This document shows, one piece after another, positions 34,900 to 45,852 of a stretch of 64,000 nt of DNA (positions are counted from its first letter, which is position 1; each line of letters begins with the position of its first letter). Below the pieces are notes generated by a model. The model did no database searches and was not told the origin of the DNA. It was given only the letters and a program-made list of their open reading frames with translations. The translations under genes were made by a program, and so were the position numbers. Source of the stretch: Sophora flavescens. Its lineage: Eukaryota; Streptophyta; Magnoliopsida; Fabales; Fabaceae. Location of the stretch: the NCBI GenBank assembly GCA_030762895.1, contig CM061068.1, positions 152,788,811 through 152,852,810 on the forward strand, given 5' to 3'.

Positions 34900-35290
34900 A
34901 ACAGAAGAAAAAACAGAGGTGTAGGATCCGGAAAACAGGGGCGAACAGAAAAGAACAAAAGAAGGAATGTGTTTGCCTATGCCGGGATGGAGAAGACGGC
35001 GGTACGACTCGCCGTGCGGGACGAGGGACGAAGGACGAAGAAGGATGGCGGTGTCGGGACAGAGGACAGCGACGAACGACGGCGGTGCCGGGACAGAGGA
35101 CAGCGACGAACGAACGAAGACGGCGGTGCTGGGACAGAGGACAGCGACGAACGAACGAAGACAGGAGAAGCAGAGAGAGGACGGACGAAGACAGAATCGC
35201 GATGCAGAGAGCCAGAGACCAATGGCGATGCAGAGAGGCAGAGACCAAAGACGAACGAAGAGTCGAAGAAAGAAGAAGGGTCATAACGTT
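34900..35290. repeat. GC-rich minisatellite in hAT 5' region
   Basis: Between 35047 and 35163 units of 33-41 bp repeat (GGACAGAGGACAGCGACGAA), beginning near 35047, 35080 and 35121. Long ORFs on both strands here (34890-35435, 34897-35286, 34799-35284) come from the GC-rich repeat and are not genes. Confidence 0.7.
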
Positions 35291-35534
35291 TCAGTTCCTT
35301 TTATTTTTTTTTTTTAAAATTCGATTTTTTTTTTTAAAAATTGGCCCAGCAGTGTCCAGAACGTGTCGAGCCATGGAAAGGTGTCGGCTTCATTTTCCAG
35401 CCGTGTCGGAGTCGTGTCGGAGCCAAAAAAAATAATTAAAAAATTGGACACTTGCTGGGAGGTGTCGGACACGTGTCGTACGGGTTGTCCGACACCCCGA
35501 CACTGCATTAGGGAGCAGTGTCCGTGCTACATAG

Positions 35535-35860
35535 CTTAATCCTAATATGCCAAAAATGCAAATGCAAGGTGAAAAGAGGGAGAGAAGAAAGTTAGAGATG
35601 AGAGGTAGATAAAAGTTCTGAGAGAAAAAAATAGAGATGAAAGAAGTGGGAGATAAAAGATAAAAAAATAAAAAAAAAAGCTAGAAAAAGGAATTAGAAC
35701 GTTCTTTCTTTCTTTTTTTTTTTAGTCCTCAAAAAAGAAAAAAACGTTCTTTTTTATTTGAGCTGGAAAAAATGTGATGAGGAGCTGACAGATGTAATTG
35801 CAAGTTAAAATGGTCATTAGAAGAGGACCTCCTTTTATTAGATAGTAAATAGATAGGATA
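35535..35860. repeat. Tandem duplication, second unit (right part)
   Basis: Matches 31545-31840 (CCTAATATGCCAAAAATGCA, GAGAGAAG, GCTAGAAAAA, CCTCCTTTTATTAGATA) and completes the unit that begins at 31845 before the hAT insertion. Confidence 0.8.
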
Positions 35861-36190
35861 GATGCTGGAAATGCTGGACGAGTAGGTAAAGAGGATAAAG
35901 ATAAACACGGATCACACGTTCAAATTCAAATACTAGATATATGTTAATCACATGGGATTTGATTTTTATTTTACTAGACTTGGGCTTAGAAAATCAAAGA
36001 AACAAATCAATTAATTTATAACTATATATCTGATGCTGTTTCCACAATAAACAGAGCAAGTCGTTATCGTATACTTTTTTCTTCATCGAGTCTCTGAGCA
36101 CTCTTAACTCAGCAACCTGGAAAGGAAAATAAGTGGCCACCACCCCCCTTTTTGCGTCAATAATCAACAAAAATGTAAAGAAAGCATCAA

Positions 36191-36197
36191 TATATAG
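36191..36197 (+). promoter_or_regulatory. Candidate TATA box of the DUF271-type gene
   Basis: TATATAG lies about 55 bases before the ATG at 36253, with a short purine-rich leader following. This is a sequence-only assignment; the upstream 35861-36190 holds nothing else recognised. Confidence 0.4.
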
Positions 36198-36252
36198 AGC
36201 TCTCAATATTGGTTTTTGTTATCTTCACAAGAAGTTAGAGAAATAGAGAATC

Positions 36253-39200
36253 ATGGATTATCGTAAGCAAACACTTGGCAATTTCGCAATGGCGGCGACT
36301 TTACTTTTCGTAGCAGGAATTATTTGCATGTACAGCATGTCCTCCTCTTTCTCCAACGGAATCCTTCAAACTCAGAAAGTACTCTGCAAGCAATCAAACC
36401 TTGTAAGTTCTATGACCCAAAAAAAAGTCTTCTCAAATTGGCCATTATTTTTTTCTATATCAAATAATAATGATAAACTTTAGATGCATTCTAACTGATC
36501 TATACATCCGTATTGTGATTGATTACATTGGTGGCTGGATTTCTGTAATTCCTTTTGTATATGAATTAGTGGATCTCTTCTCATTCAATATACATTTTTG
36601 CTTGTAAAAAAAATTAATAAACTTTAGATATAAATAAGACTTCAAATTATAGTCGAGATCACAATTGTTGTTGCGTTTATCATAATTTTGAATAATTGTG
36701 AAAAAATATGATCGAAGCGGTTGCAATCGTGGGATTGCGTTATGGTTTTGGAGACTTCTTTAAAAAAAAAATTGGTGGTTGTTATTATTGTATTTTTATT
36801 TATCAAACCAATCATGCTCTTTTTCTCTTCTCTTTTTCCTCAAATTTCAAACACTTCTTCTATGCCCATTGTAGACAACCATTGAAGATGATAGCCTTGA
36901 CACAGCTTTGGCCAAAGCCTCCATGGGAAACAAAACTTTGATAATCGCTATTGTAAATAAGGCTTATGCAGACCAAGATGTGAAGGGTGACACATCCATG
37001 CTTGACATATTCCTCAGTAGCTTTTGGCTTGGAGAGGAAACCAGGTCTCTGATTGATCACCTTCTCGTAGTAGCAGTTGATAGAAAGGCCTACGATCGGT
37101 GCAAGTTTCTGCGGTTGAACTGCTTCAGATTGGAAACAGATGGTGTTGATTTTGAAGGTGAGAAACTCTTTATGTCTAAGGATTTCATCAAGATGATGTG
37201 GAGAAGGACTTTTTTCCTCTTGGAAGTTCTCAAACGTGGATACAACTTCATTTTCACGGTACGGTTCCTTTACTCTCCCCTCCTTAATTTTTGTTGTAAT
37301 TACACTTTCTGGAGTTGTATTGAAAAATGAACTACTAATCTACATATTAAAAATGGAAGGTTAACAAACACATAACACATGCATATATACACATTTCCGT
37401 GAATGTACCTAAAAACATTTATACTAGAATTTAATTTTGATAATTTGTTGTAAAGTTTTTTACACTCTGAATCATATACTATCATGAGAGTTAAATATAT
37501 TTTTTATAAGGTATTAGTGTATAACTAAATGATAGTGTAAAAAAAACTAAATGATATTGTAAAAAAAAAATTTTAGATTGATAAAGTATAACAAAAAAAA
37601 ATCATTTATGGTATTCATATAGAAAACCTGACTATAAACATATATTCATCTTAAATAAAAATGGTTTGAGAACCTTAAGTATGCAATTTTAATTTTGATC
37701 ATAAAATTATTATGTATAAAAAAAATGATTTAATTAATTGTGAAACATCGTTAGGGTAAAGATTTTTTATTCTATTAATCGATCGTATATTGTCACTTTA
37801 TTAAAAATATTTGACTTTTATAATAATTATATTAAAAATTATGTATAATATGATAATATAATATATAATTTATTGACAATATAAAAAAAAACTTTAAAAT
37901 TAAACTCATAAAAATATTGGTAGAGGAGGTCTCCAATTAGTTTACGTACCTCACCAGATTAGTCTTATTGAGGCTTTTACTCAAGAATAAGGGGATATTA
38001 TGCGAAAGCAACAAATATAGATAAACTAACTTGATTACGTAATCTGATAGGTTTGAAGTTTGAAGATTATGGATACGGTTTGAGGTTGAAATCAACGTTT
38101 GCCGTTAGTATACACGACTGGATATTTAAGAGATAAAAATAGATTAGGGGAGTGAATCGTGTATAATAAATCTAGTCGCTCTATTTAAATTAAAATTAAA
38201 TATTAATATTTTAAAAAATTTCAAGTATTTTTTGATAAACAGAGGGCAACAAGCCAAAAAAAAAAACCCAGCTAAACTGGGGTGGATCGATTTCTATTTT
38301 ATTTCCCTGCAGTTTAAATCTCCACCGTTAAACCCTCTTTCCTTTCTTAATTAAACTCACAGTGTCTCACTTACTCAATGAATGACACAGATTCAATTGC
38401 ACAAAAATTCATGGGAAAGAATCCCTTCCCTAACTAAACAGCCACCAACCTATTTAAAGAAACTCCCCTGAAATCCTGGAGAATCAAATCATCACAACCT
38501 GGGGAGGAGATACCCAAAGGCATTAATTCTGCCACTTGGTTGTCTTTTCGCAAAACATGAGAATCCGAACAAGCCAAGCTCTAGACATCAACTCCTGAAC
38601 AGTCATAATCATAGGTGCATAATGGTGGGATGGAAGAATGCTGGTTAAAAGATAAAAAAATAATTGTGCTTATAATCATGAAAAATTGATGTATTTAATA
38701 TAATGAAAATATGATATTTTTATATTAATCCATGAAAAGAAAATTGAAAATAAAAAATTGAAAACAAAGAAAATAGGTTTATCCAAAGATCCTAAAATAA
38801 TATTATCCAAATTCACATTGTTGTTACAATTTTGTTCCTTTTTAATGTGTTCTTTGATAAAAGATATAATGTGTAATATATTTTAGTCGTCTCATCATTA
38901 GCTATAAGAAAATAATACTTATTTTTATTGAATAACAATTACAAGTATTAAAAAAGATTAAAGTAGTATGTATTGTTAATATAAAAAATTTTACACATAT
39001 TTTTATCTTAATAATTTGGAGAGAAAAATAATAATATTGATGATTGGTCAATATATTATTGAATATTAGTGTAAAAAATCATTTACACTAAGAGTCTATA
39101 GAAATCAAACTTTCAAAAAAAAAAATTATCTAATATTTTATTGTTTTTCTTTCTTAACAGTTGGATGTCAATGTTCCTTTTCGAGGTGTCACGTTACATT

Positions 39201-40008
39201 AATTCGTGGTAGACTTTTTTATTTTTAAGCAATAATTCGTGATAGACTTAGGTATTGTTCCCTTATATTAAAATCAGTAAATGTAAATAAGTTAAAGAAG
39301 GAGCACAGTAAAACAGTAAAGTGTGAAAAGTTTATTTTACTGCAACTAAAAATAATATAACGAAATTCACTAAAAACTAAACCATTTGTTAACTTGTCTG
39401 AAAAAGTATTGATGCATGAAAATTTCAGTCAACTTGTCTTATCAGAAAATCCACTTGTTATGTAAAACATAGATCATCCTTTTTTACAGGACACCGATGT
39501 AATGTGGCTAAGAAACCCATTTACAAGGTTGAGGAAGAGTGAGACGGAGGACCTCCAAATCAGTACAGACATGTATCTTGGTAATCCTTGGTCAGATCGA
39601 CATCAAATCAATACTGGATTTTACTTTGTGAGGTCGAACAACAAGACCATCTCCTTATTTGAAACATGGTATGGCAAGAAGGATAATTCCACAGGACAAA
39701 AGGAGCAAGATGTGCTTCAAGACCTCATTAGAAATGGTATAATTGGACACTTGGGATTGAGGGTTAGGTTCTTGGACACCCTTTATTTTAGTGGGTTTTG
39801 CCAAGATAGCAAAGATTTTAGGGCAGTCACCACCGTCCATGCAAACTGCTGCAAGAGTATCGCCGCTAAGGTGTTTGATCTCAAGGTTGTCCTCCATGAT
39901 TGGAAGCAATTTAAGAGGTTAGAAGCTACTTCAATGCTGAATCACCGGTGGGCTAAGCATGTAGGATGTCAGAATTCATGGACAAGAACTAACAATACCA
40001 AAGGCTAA
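36253..40008 (+). CDS. Nucleotide-diphospho-sugar transferase family protein (DUF271, At4g15970-like)
   Basis: Three exons, 36253-36402, 36875-37258 and 39490-40008, with GT-AG introns all in phase 0, give 350 residues without stops. Residues about 12-31 form a hydrophobic signal anchor (FAMAATLLFVAGII), so a type II, probably Golgi, protein is likely. Exon 2 has LKMMWRR-like FIKMMWRRTFF and ends GYNFIFT. Exon 3 opens with DTDVMWLRNPF: the DxD metal/nucleotide-sugar motif (residues 179-181) lies at the splice junction. Later blocks are LGNP, NTGFYFVRSNN, QDVL, FLDTLYFSGFC and HANCC, all family hallmarks. Length is near the family norm. The donor sugar and acceptor are unknown. It appears intact, unlike its neighbours. 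Confidence 0.92.
38400..38610 (-). pseudogene. Possible retroelement RNase H remnant in intron 2
   Basis: On the minus strand a short frame with SHVLRKDNQVAEL resembles the C-terminal RNase H segment of plant LINEs, where a His-Val-x-Arg-x-x-Asn-x-x-Ala-Asp/Glu pattern occurs. The rest of the 2.2-kb intron (37259-39489) is AT-rich with no other recognised feature. Confidence 0.3.
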
Positions 40009-40282
40009 ACAAAATACAGTTGAATTATGTCCCTAGTTTGTGTCCTCTGAATAGCCATTTGTTTAAAGATATGATAATTATTATTTTTTTGGTAGAAAAG
40101 ATATGATAAATTTTAGTGCTTGTGTTCTCGAGTCTTTACCATTTAATTATACAATTATATATGGAGTTTTACTCATCTAAGCAACTAAACACACAAATAT
40201 AGATGGAGTTTATACTGTTTTTATTTTTCATTCTGATATCATTATGAAAGGTTATGACAAATCTAAAATATTTTGTACACTT
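40009..40282 (+). other. Presumed 3' UTR/downstream region of the DUF271-type gene
   Basis: AT-rich, no ORF. It runs to a T-rich stretch (about 40283-40305) that probably is the poly(A) tail, in reverse, of the LINE to the right. Confidence 0.4.
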
Positions 40283-40650
40283 TTCTTTTTTCTTTTCTTT
40301 TTTAACAAAGCAAAAGTTTCGTTAGGTAGAGTATAAGGGATATCCTAGAACCCATTTACAAGATCTTGGAAACAAAAGTAGATTACAACCAGATCAAAAA
40401 TAAAACTGCCCAAAAACATTATGACATACAAATCCGAGGGCAATTACACCAATCCGAGAATGAGCAAGAAGCACCATTTGATCTAGCTATAAACCACCTC
40501 CAAGATACATCTTTAATCCTATACAACAAAACAACCATATCTATTGTCCCATTCTTAAAAAAAAAACAGCATTCCTCATCTCCCAAATAGACCAAATAAC
40601 CACATGCCATAACAAAAACTATCCTTCCCAAATATACAAGCTAATCAATA
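40283..40650 (-). pseudogene. LINE C-terminal piece (3' end of LINE E)
   Basis: On the minus strand the frame shows WSIWEMRNAVFF followed by SWRWF, the usual C-terminal landmarks of plant non-LTR retrotransposon RT proteins. A T-rich run at 40283-40305 fits a reverse-oriented poly(A) tail. The upstream part of the same LINE continues at 44193, beyond the CACTA-like insertion. Confidence 0.72.
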
Positions 40651-40652
40651 CA

Positions 40653-40808
40653 CTAGTAATTATAAACAATTTGTGCATGCTGCTTCCATCTTCTGCTTGA
40701 TCGCACAAAGTCCTTGTTGTCGGCCTGCATTTGGTCCTGAATGATGATATCCTTGATAAATTTCAGAACGTAGTAGCCACAGTCGTTGTCATTCGGTTGA
40801 CGGGGGCA
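40653..40808 (-). pseudogene. Ulp1-like (C48) protease terminal exon
   Basis: Read on the minus strand, a TTTTATAG acceptor precedes a 52-codon frame starting CPRQPNDNDCGYYV and ending in TAG at 40653. The QPNDNDCGYYVLKF block matches the catalytic-Cys segment of Ulp1/SENP proteases that many CACTA elements encode. The His and Asp parts are not seen. The stop codon falls on the presumed transposon border. It is likely the 3' end of the element's own accessory gene. Confidence 0.75.
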
Positions 40809-40989
40809 CTATAAAACCAAAAATAATAAATTAATTCTTAATTTTTTTATTTAAAATAAAATATTGCATAAGGATTTTCGTAAATACCATTATAGATATG
40901 CATTTAGTCATCCTGGATGATTTAAAAATTCGAGACTTGCCTCCATTTAATCCTCGATGAATTAGTAAAGGTAATAATTAGAAATGAAC

Positions 40990-41335
40990 CTTAATTAGTG
41001 CAGCAACATCCTCTTCTGCAATTCCTCCTATCTCTCCTATAAGAATGACACCTGAATTACACAAACAACAAGCAATGATGAATGAACCTATCCCATTAAT
41101 CCTATAGGAACAATTCATCAGGCAAAGAATCTACTTACAGAAGACGTCATCCACATTCAGTGGATAAACAGAACAACAGTAATATACATGACACAAAGTA
41201 TGATAGAATACCTTCGGTATGAGGATCTGCTAGGAACTTCTCCAGACAATCAACAAAGTTTGTTCCATTAAAGGGATCTCCACCTACACCCACACATGTG
41301 GATTGTCCAAGGCCAACAGCAGTTGTTTGAAAAAC
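40990..41335 (-). pseudogene. Captured succinyl-CoA ligase alpha-subunit exons
   Basis: Two exons on the minus strand, 41212-41335 and 40990-41052, have intact AG acceptors and GT donors. They encode QTTAVGLGQSTCVGVGGDPF, then NGTNFVDCLEKFLADP, then GVILIGEIGGIAEEDVAAL. This is the central conserved part of mitochondrial succinyl-CoA synthetase alpha (TCA cycle), including the CVGVGGDPFNGT block. The N-terminal CoA-binding part and the phosphohistidine/C-terminal exons are absent, so it is a gene fragment, not a working enzyme. It has the same orientation as the Ulp1 exon. Confidence 0.85.
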
Positions 41336-43582
41336 CTGAATAATTAAATATGAATACATGATTACCACTACTGTATGCATCAAAATAACTTCAAATTTCA
41401 AAGTGTAATAACTCCGAGGAAGATCATGAACGCTTTTTATGTTCAATCATTTGAAAAAGGAGAAGAAAATAGATACACAATTATGCATTATGTGAAATTC
41501 TAAAACACGACATACTACAAAACTTTAAGTATACATTGTTGTCAGCTTGTCATTACATGTTTCAGCTCCCAATTCTTGACTGGTATAAAACTAACATAGA
41601 AGAAATACCCAAAATATTTCAGGAACTAATGCAAAAAAAATCACTCCATTAGCCTTCTCATCCATCCCTAAAGGTGACAAATCTGGTTAACTAACAAGCT
41701 TTTTTACAGGTTGGCAGTAAGTGCAATTAAGTTGCACCTTTGAAAAGAAATCTATATCGCTAGGACTTTACAAGATGCAAATTCTAGTTTGTACAAACTA
41801 TATTTGTTCTCAAAAGCAAGTAAGCTAACCAAGTAATTGCAATCAAAGGAAGATTGAAATGGCTAAAAAAATGTAACAGCAAATTTTGATCACTTTGCAT
41901 CAAATACATACTATTTTTGGCATATAATCAAGTATTTGGTCAACAAATTAATGGAATCATATGCTATAAACTCAAGCATAAAAAACAGGTAAAATTATTT
42001 TGCCACAAAAACAGAGAAATCAATGATGAAACAACAAGAATTGTATCTCCCAAATTCAATATCCACGCCTAGAACTAATCAAATGGAAACGAGGAAGGAT
42101 GAGGAATTGACAGTGAGGAGAGAGATCTCATCGAGTTTGGTCTGAACACAGATATCTGAGAATTGGAATTGGACAGAGAAAGCCTTGAATTGCATGGAGA
42201 CAATTCAACGTTGCCTTTGTTGGAGAAGAACTTGTCCTTTGACCCTACAATCCATTGATACGCATAAATTTGTGCACAATCACAAATGCAACAACCACCA
42301 CTGAATTGGAGAGTGGACAAGAGGGAGCGACTCACCAATGGAATAGGGAGAGGATGGCACAGCAGTGGAAGCTCCGATGCGGCGGACAACAGTGACAACA
42401 GAGTAAAGGCCCCATATCATTTGTGCTAGACACAATAACATCAATAACCGAAAATAAAATATGTATCAGAAAGCCATGAAGTAAAATCTTACATGAAAAA
42501 ATGAAATGTGAGATACAAAAGAGTGAATCTCTATACCTTGTGCTTGCCTCTTTCGAAAAAAAAACTATTCAAGGTCCTGCAATGACTGCCATTCTTTCCA
42601 TTTGACAACCTGCAACAAGTAACTTTATTAGGCAAACAAATAAAACAACAAGAAGCTGTATGTATATATTTACATTTACATAACCAATGAACCTGAAAAC
42701 GCATAAAACATGCTATCTGTTTGCTTAAAAAAGCTGAAATATCATCTTGATCTGCAATATGTATTTGACGTAATTAGACCAACTTAAACTCGTAAATATA
42801 CAAATATAAGAAAAATTGTTAAACATGTACATCGGAAATATTTTCTCTTCTTATAATTTCTGGAAATGGATCGAGAAGAAAAACCAAGACGATAAATCAA
42901 GCTAATTTCCCACCTGTCAGAGACATTCTACCTCATTTAACACAATTTGAAAGTCTTATAAACAAAAATGTGTACTCTTAAGCCTATCATCTGCACGTCC
43001 TTTCACTTTGTAGAGGGAAAAGATAAAACACTTCAACTTTTATTTCAATTTTACACACTACAATTGCCATAACTGATATCCCAACAGTAGAAAGCATAAC
43101 CAAGTCACAATAAAAAATTTCTCTTCCAGTCCACAAGACGTTATTTTGCACCAATACAAATAATGTATAATAAAGGGACAAAAACACCCATTGCTGCTTA
43201 AAACTGGTGTCACAGCTACTGATGCAGGGCCATCACCCACATGAACATAGTGAGGACTTGATGTGTCCTGTGTTGGATCCCTAGGAGGTTGATTTCCTCC
43301 ACCAGTGTTGATGTGTGTAGTACCAAAAGTAGAAGCATTATGGCTATTTCGAGCCACGGAACCAAGGAAAGCAGTGGCAGCAGAGCTTAAAGCTCTGATA
43401 CCATCTTAACTTTCATCAAACACATGGTAGGTATGAGGTAAAACAGAGAAGAAAAAAGATAGAAAACCAATATAGCAGTGAACAAGGGATATATGAACAC
43501 ACAAACTAACCAAAACCAAGATTCTCTTTGAGCGGAGGCTGTATAAAAATGAAAGATCACAATAATTTGAAAGAATTAGGGA
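41336..43582 (-). other. CACTA 2 interior without a recognised gene
   Basis: Two short minus-strand ORFs lie here: 42075-42398, serine/leucine-rich with no domain, and 43058-43357, starting MARNSHNASTFGT with a Gly/Pro/Thr-rich N-terminus and hydrophobic tail. Either may be an exon of a chimeric gene upstream of the succinyl-CoA ligase exons, but I recognise neither. Confidence 0.35.
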
Positions 43583-44192
43583 TTACCTGGAGAAGAGCTT
43601 CTGAGTTCTCTCTACTGGCGGAGCTTGAGTGAAACGCACCAGTGAGAGACGACGGTTGTGTGGTGGCCGTGAAACGCACCAGTGGTCGTAGAAGGTGGTG
43701 GTTGGTGGTTGAGGGACGCACCAATGAAACGCACTAGTGAAATGCGAGCACTGTACGACGGTGGTTGTGGTGGTCGCGAGGAGAGGTTGTGGTGGCCGTA
43801 GCCCGTAGGTTTGTGAGAGTTGCAAGGAGAGGTTGAGGGAGGTTTGAGCGTGGCCGTAGAAGCGAGGGACTGAGTGAGAAGAGAGGTCGCGCGAAGTTTT
43901 GAGAGCAAGAGGGAACAATTTTTATTTTTAGGGTAAAAGGAATAGATACCGCTTTCTTAAGGAAGCGCTATCTTAGGCCAAGGAATAGATAGCGCTTTCT
44001 TGAGGAAGCACTATCTATTCCTACACATCAACTTTTAATAGCGCTTCCTTAGGGAAGCGCTATCTTAGAATATATTAAAGATAGTGATTCCTTAAGAAAG
44101 TGCTATTAAATGTGCTCCGCCTCTTTTTTAATAGCGTTTCATTGAGAAACGCTATTGAATGTGCGCTATTAAAGTACTTTTCTGTAGTAGTG
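43583..44192. repeat. GC-rich leader and subterminal repeats of CACTA 2
   Basis: 43610-43760 contains repeated GAAACGCACCAGTG-type words, which create spurious ORFs at 43583-43918. From 43950 to 44160 six or so GATAGCGCTT / AAGCGCTATC units alternate in orientation and form imperfect palindromes. The terminus CACTACTACAG (reverse) ends at 44192. Confidence 0.7.
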
Positions 44193-45277
44193 CTAGTTTC
44201 TAAATGTGTTTTAGAGAAAATACACAGCAAAGCAGCATTTCCACCAATAATCCCTCTTCGTAGGAGATTATCCCTTGTAGGTAGCCTCCCTAATAATAAC
44301 CGCCAGGAAAAAACAGCCACCTTAAAAGGTGCCATGCTCTTCCATATAAAATTAAAGGCCCTTTTATCCTCCCATGACAGGTACACATCCTATACCAAGT
44401 TAGAATTAAAATAAACATATACAGATTTTATATTATATAGGAAGAAGTAGAGTGTAGTTTCCAAAGCCAAGTATCCTCCCTTTGATATAAAACAAGCGGA
44501 TTTAAGAGATTCTAGAACTCCAACATCAATCCTTCCTCCCAAGTGAATAACTTACGCCTCCACCTAAAGTCCCACACCCACTTCTCATCAACCCATCTCC
44601 CTAGATCCGAAATTGTGGCCTGCTGTAAAAAAGATACCGAAAATAGCCTTGGAAAAGTTTCTTCCAAGGTTGAATTGCCTAACCAAATGTCTTTCCAAAA
44701 CCGGGTTGTCTTACCATCCCCCAGTCGTTTACAAACATCCCCCACAAACCAATCCCCCACCCCAACTCTATCCTTCCTAATAGAACATAAATCCTTCCAC
44801 CAAACTGACGAATTCCTAAGAAGGCGCACCCCTCTCAAACTAGGATTTTGACACACCTCCTCACCATACTTTTCTCTAACACCCATACCCAAAGAGACTC
44901 TTTTTCTACCAATAACCGCCACCGTCACTTTCCTAAAAGACATTGGTTAACCAACTCTAAATCCTTCACACCCAACCCCCCCCCCCCCCCCCCTTTGGTT
45001 TACATACATCTCCCCACTTCGCCTACGGAATTTTCCTCACACCCAAAGACCCACCCTACAAAAAATTCCTTTGGATTCTAAGAACCTCCTTTCTAACTCT
45101 AGCCGGCATCTTCATGAAAGACAAGAAATAGATTGGAATAGCGCTTAGAATCGAGTTCAAAAGCACCACCATACCACTCATAGATAAATATCTATTCTTC
45201 CAAGACCCCAACCTTTTGCACAATATATCTATCACTGGTTGCCATGTTGAAGCTTTCGTCGGATTTGCACCAACCGG
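44193..45277 (-). pseudogene. LINE reverse transcriptase C-terminal half and zf-RVT (LINE E)
   Basis: Minus-strand pieces at 45056-45352, 44512-44943 and 44075-44386. The first has LPVGANPTKASTWQP, LGSWKNRYLS and IPIYFLSFMKMP, standard for the end of plant LINE RT. The second has SVWWKDLC, GDGKTTRFWKDIWLG. The third has WKSMAPFKVAVFSWRLLLGRLPT, the zf-RVT domain. A run of 18 C at 44976-44993 and frame changes break the frame. The N-terminal endonuclease and most of RT are missing: the LINE stops at the MITE-like piece. Confidence 0.88.
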
Positions 45278-45852
45278 TAGGGATGGTAATTTGTACCCTA
45301 CCCTTTGAGTACCAGCAAAAATTACCCACAATGGATAGGTAATTACCCGCAAAAGGGGTAAGGGTCCGGGTACGAGTAATTACCCACAAAATTGAATGGA
45401 TATGGGTGCGGGTACGGGTACTGTGTTACCCACCCCACCCCATACCCGCACCTATGTATAATTATTTATTTATTTATATTACTAATATATATAATTTTAA
45501 CTATAATACAAAGTTTAAAACCAAAATTAATCTAAAGATTCTTAACTTTCTAAACCTAGTTGCATATATAATTTCTTTTTGGATGTTTTATTTATTTAAA
45601 TATTTTGATTTATAATGAAAATGAGTAGATTTAAAAGACCTTTGAATCATTATTTAATTGCTATAATGTTTCTTTTGTTATTTATTGTTTTTTCACAGTT
45701 AAAGTGCGGGTAATGGGTGTGGGTACGGGTACTTAGGTACCCAGAGGATACGGATAAGGGTACTAAAGTTGCTACCCACGCGGGTACGGGTCCGGATACA
45801 GGTAATTTTTCCAAACGCGGGTATGGGGTAGTACCCTACCAAAACCCTACCC
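45278..45852. mobile_element. MITE-like element rich in GGGTACGGGTA repeats
   Basis: Begins TAGGGATGGTAATTTG and ends with CCCTACCAAAACCCTACC, giving imperfect inverted ends (TAGGG / CCCTA). Both arms are dense with GGGTAC and GGTAATTACCC words, and the middle (45450-45690) is AT-rich. No ORF of note. Similar GGGTA-rich hAT-like MITEs are common in plants. I see no target duplication. Confidence 0.45.

Larger units (their letters stand above)
31975..35532 (-). mobile_element. hAT transposon inserted in the second duplication unit
   Basis: The left end TATGAAGCATCGAC and the reverse complement of the right end (TATGTAGCACGGAC) form imperfect terminal inverted repeats. Both ends are rich in GGACACCG / CGGTGTCC words. 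Left flank TCAATCCT and right flank TTAATCCT (35535-35542) resemble an 8-bp target duplication with one mismatch and a 2-base offset. The interior has a BED-finger hAT transposase on the minus strand. Confidence 0.85.
40651..44192 (-). mobile_element. CACTA-like element 2, carrying captured host exons
   Basis: The right end reads CACTACTACAGAAAAG on the minus strand (44177-44192), preceded by a cluster of AAGCGCTATT/AATAGCGCTT subterminal repeats in both orientations (43950-44160). The left end begins CACTAGTAATT at 40651, a weaker match. LINE sequence flanks both sides and becomes continuous if this block is removed. No clear 3-bp target duplication is visible, so the left border is uncertain. 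The interior carries a succinyl-CoA ligase fragment and a Ulp1 exon. Confidence 0.62.

Noticed and set aside
34799..35435. Long overlapping ORFs on both strands
   Set aside because: They come from a GC-rich minisatellite inside the hAT element. Arg/Glu- or Ser/Leu-rich translations without domains.
40990..41335. Possible complete host succinyl-CoA ligase gene
   Set aside because: Only two central exons are present. The N- and C-terminal exons are missing, and the fragment lies within transposon sequence.
43583..43918. His/Pro-rich ORFs near the CACTA 2 end
   Set aside because: Translations of short GAAACGCACCAGTG-type repeats in the element leader. No domain and two overlapping frames open.
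44848..45081. Proline-rich plus-strand ORF
   Set aside because: Opposite strand to LINE RT and passes through the run of 18 C. It is a shadow of the LINE.
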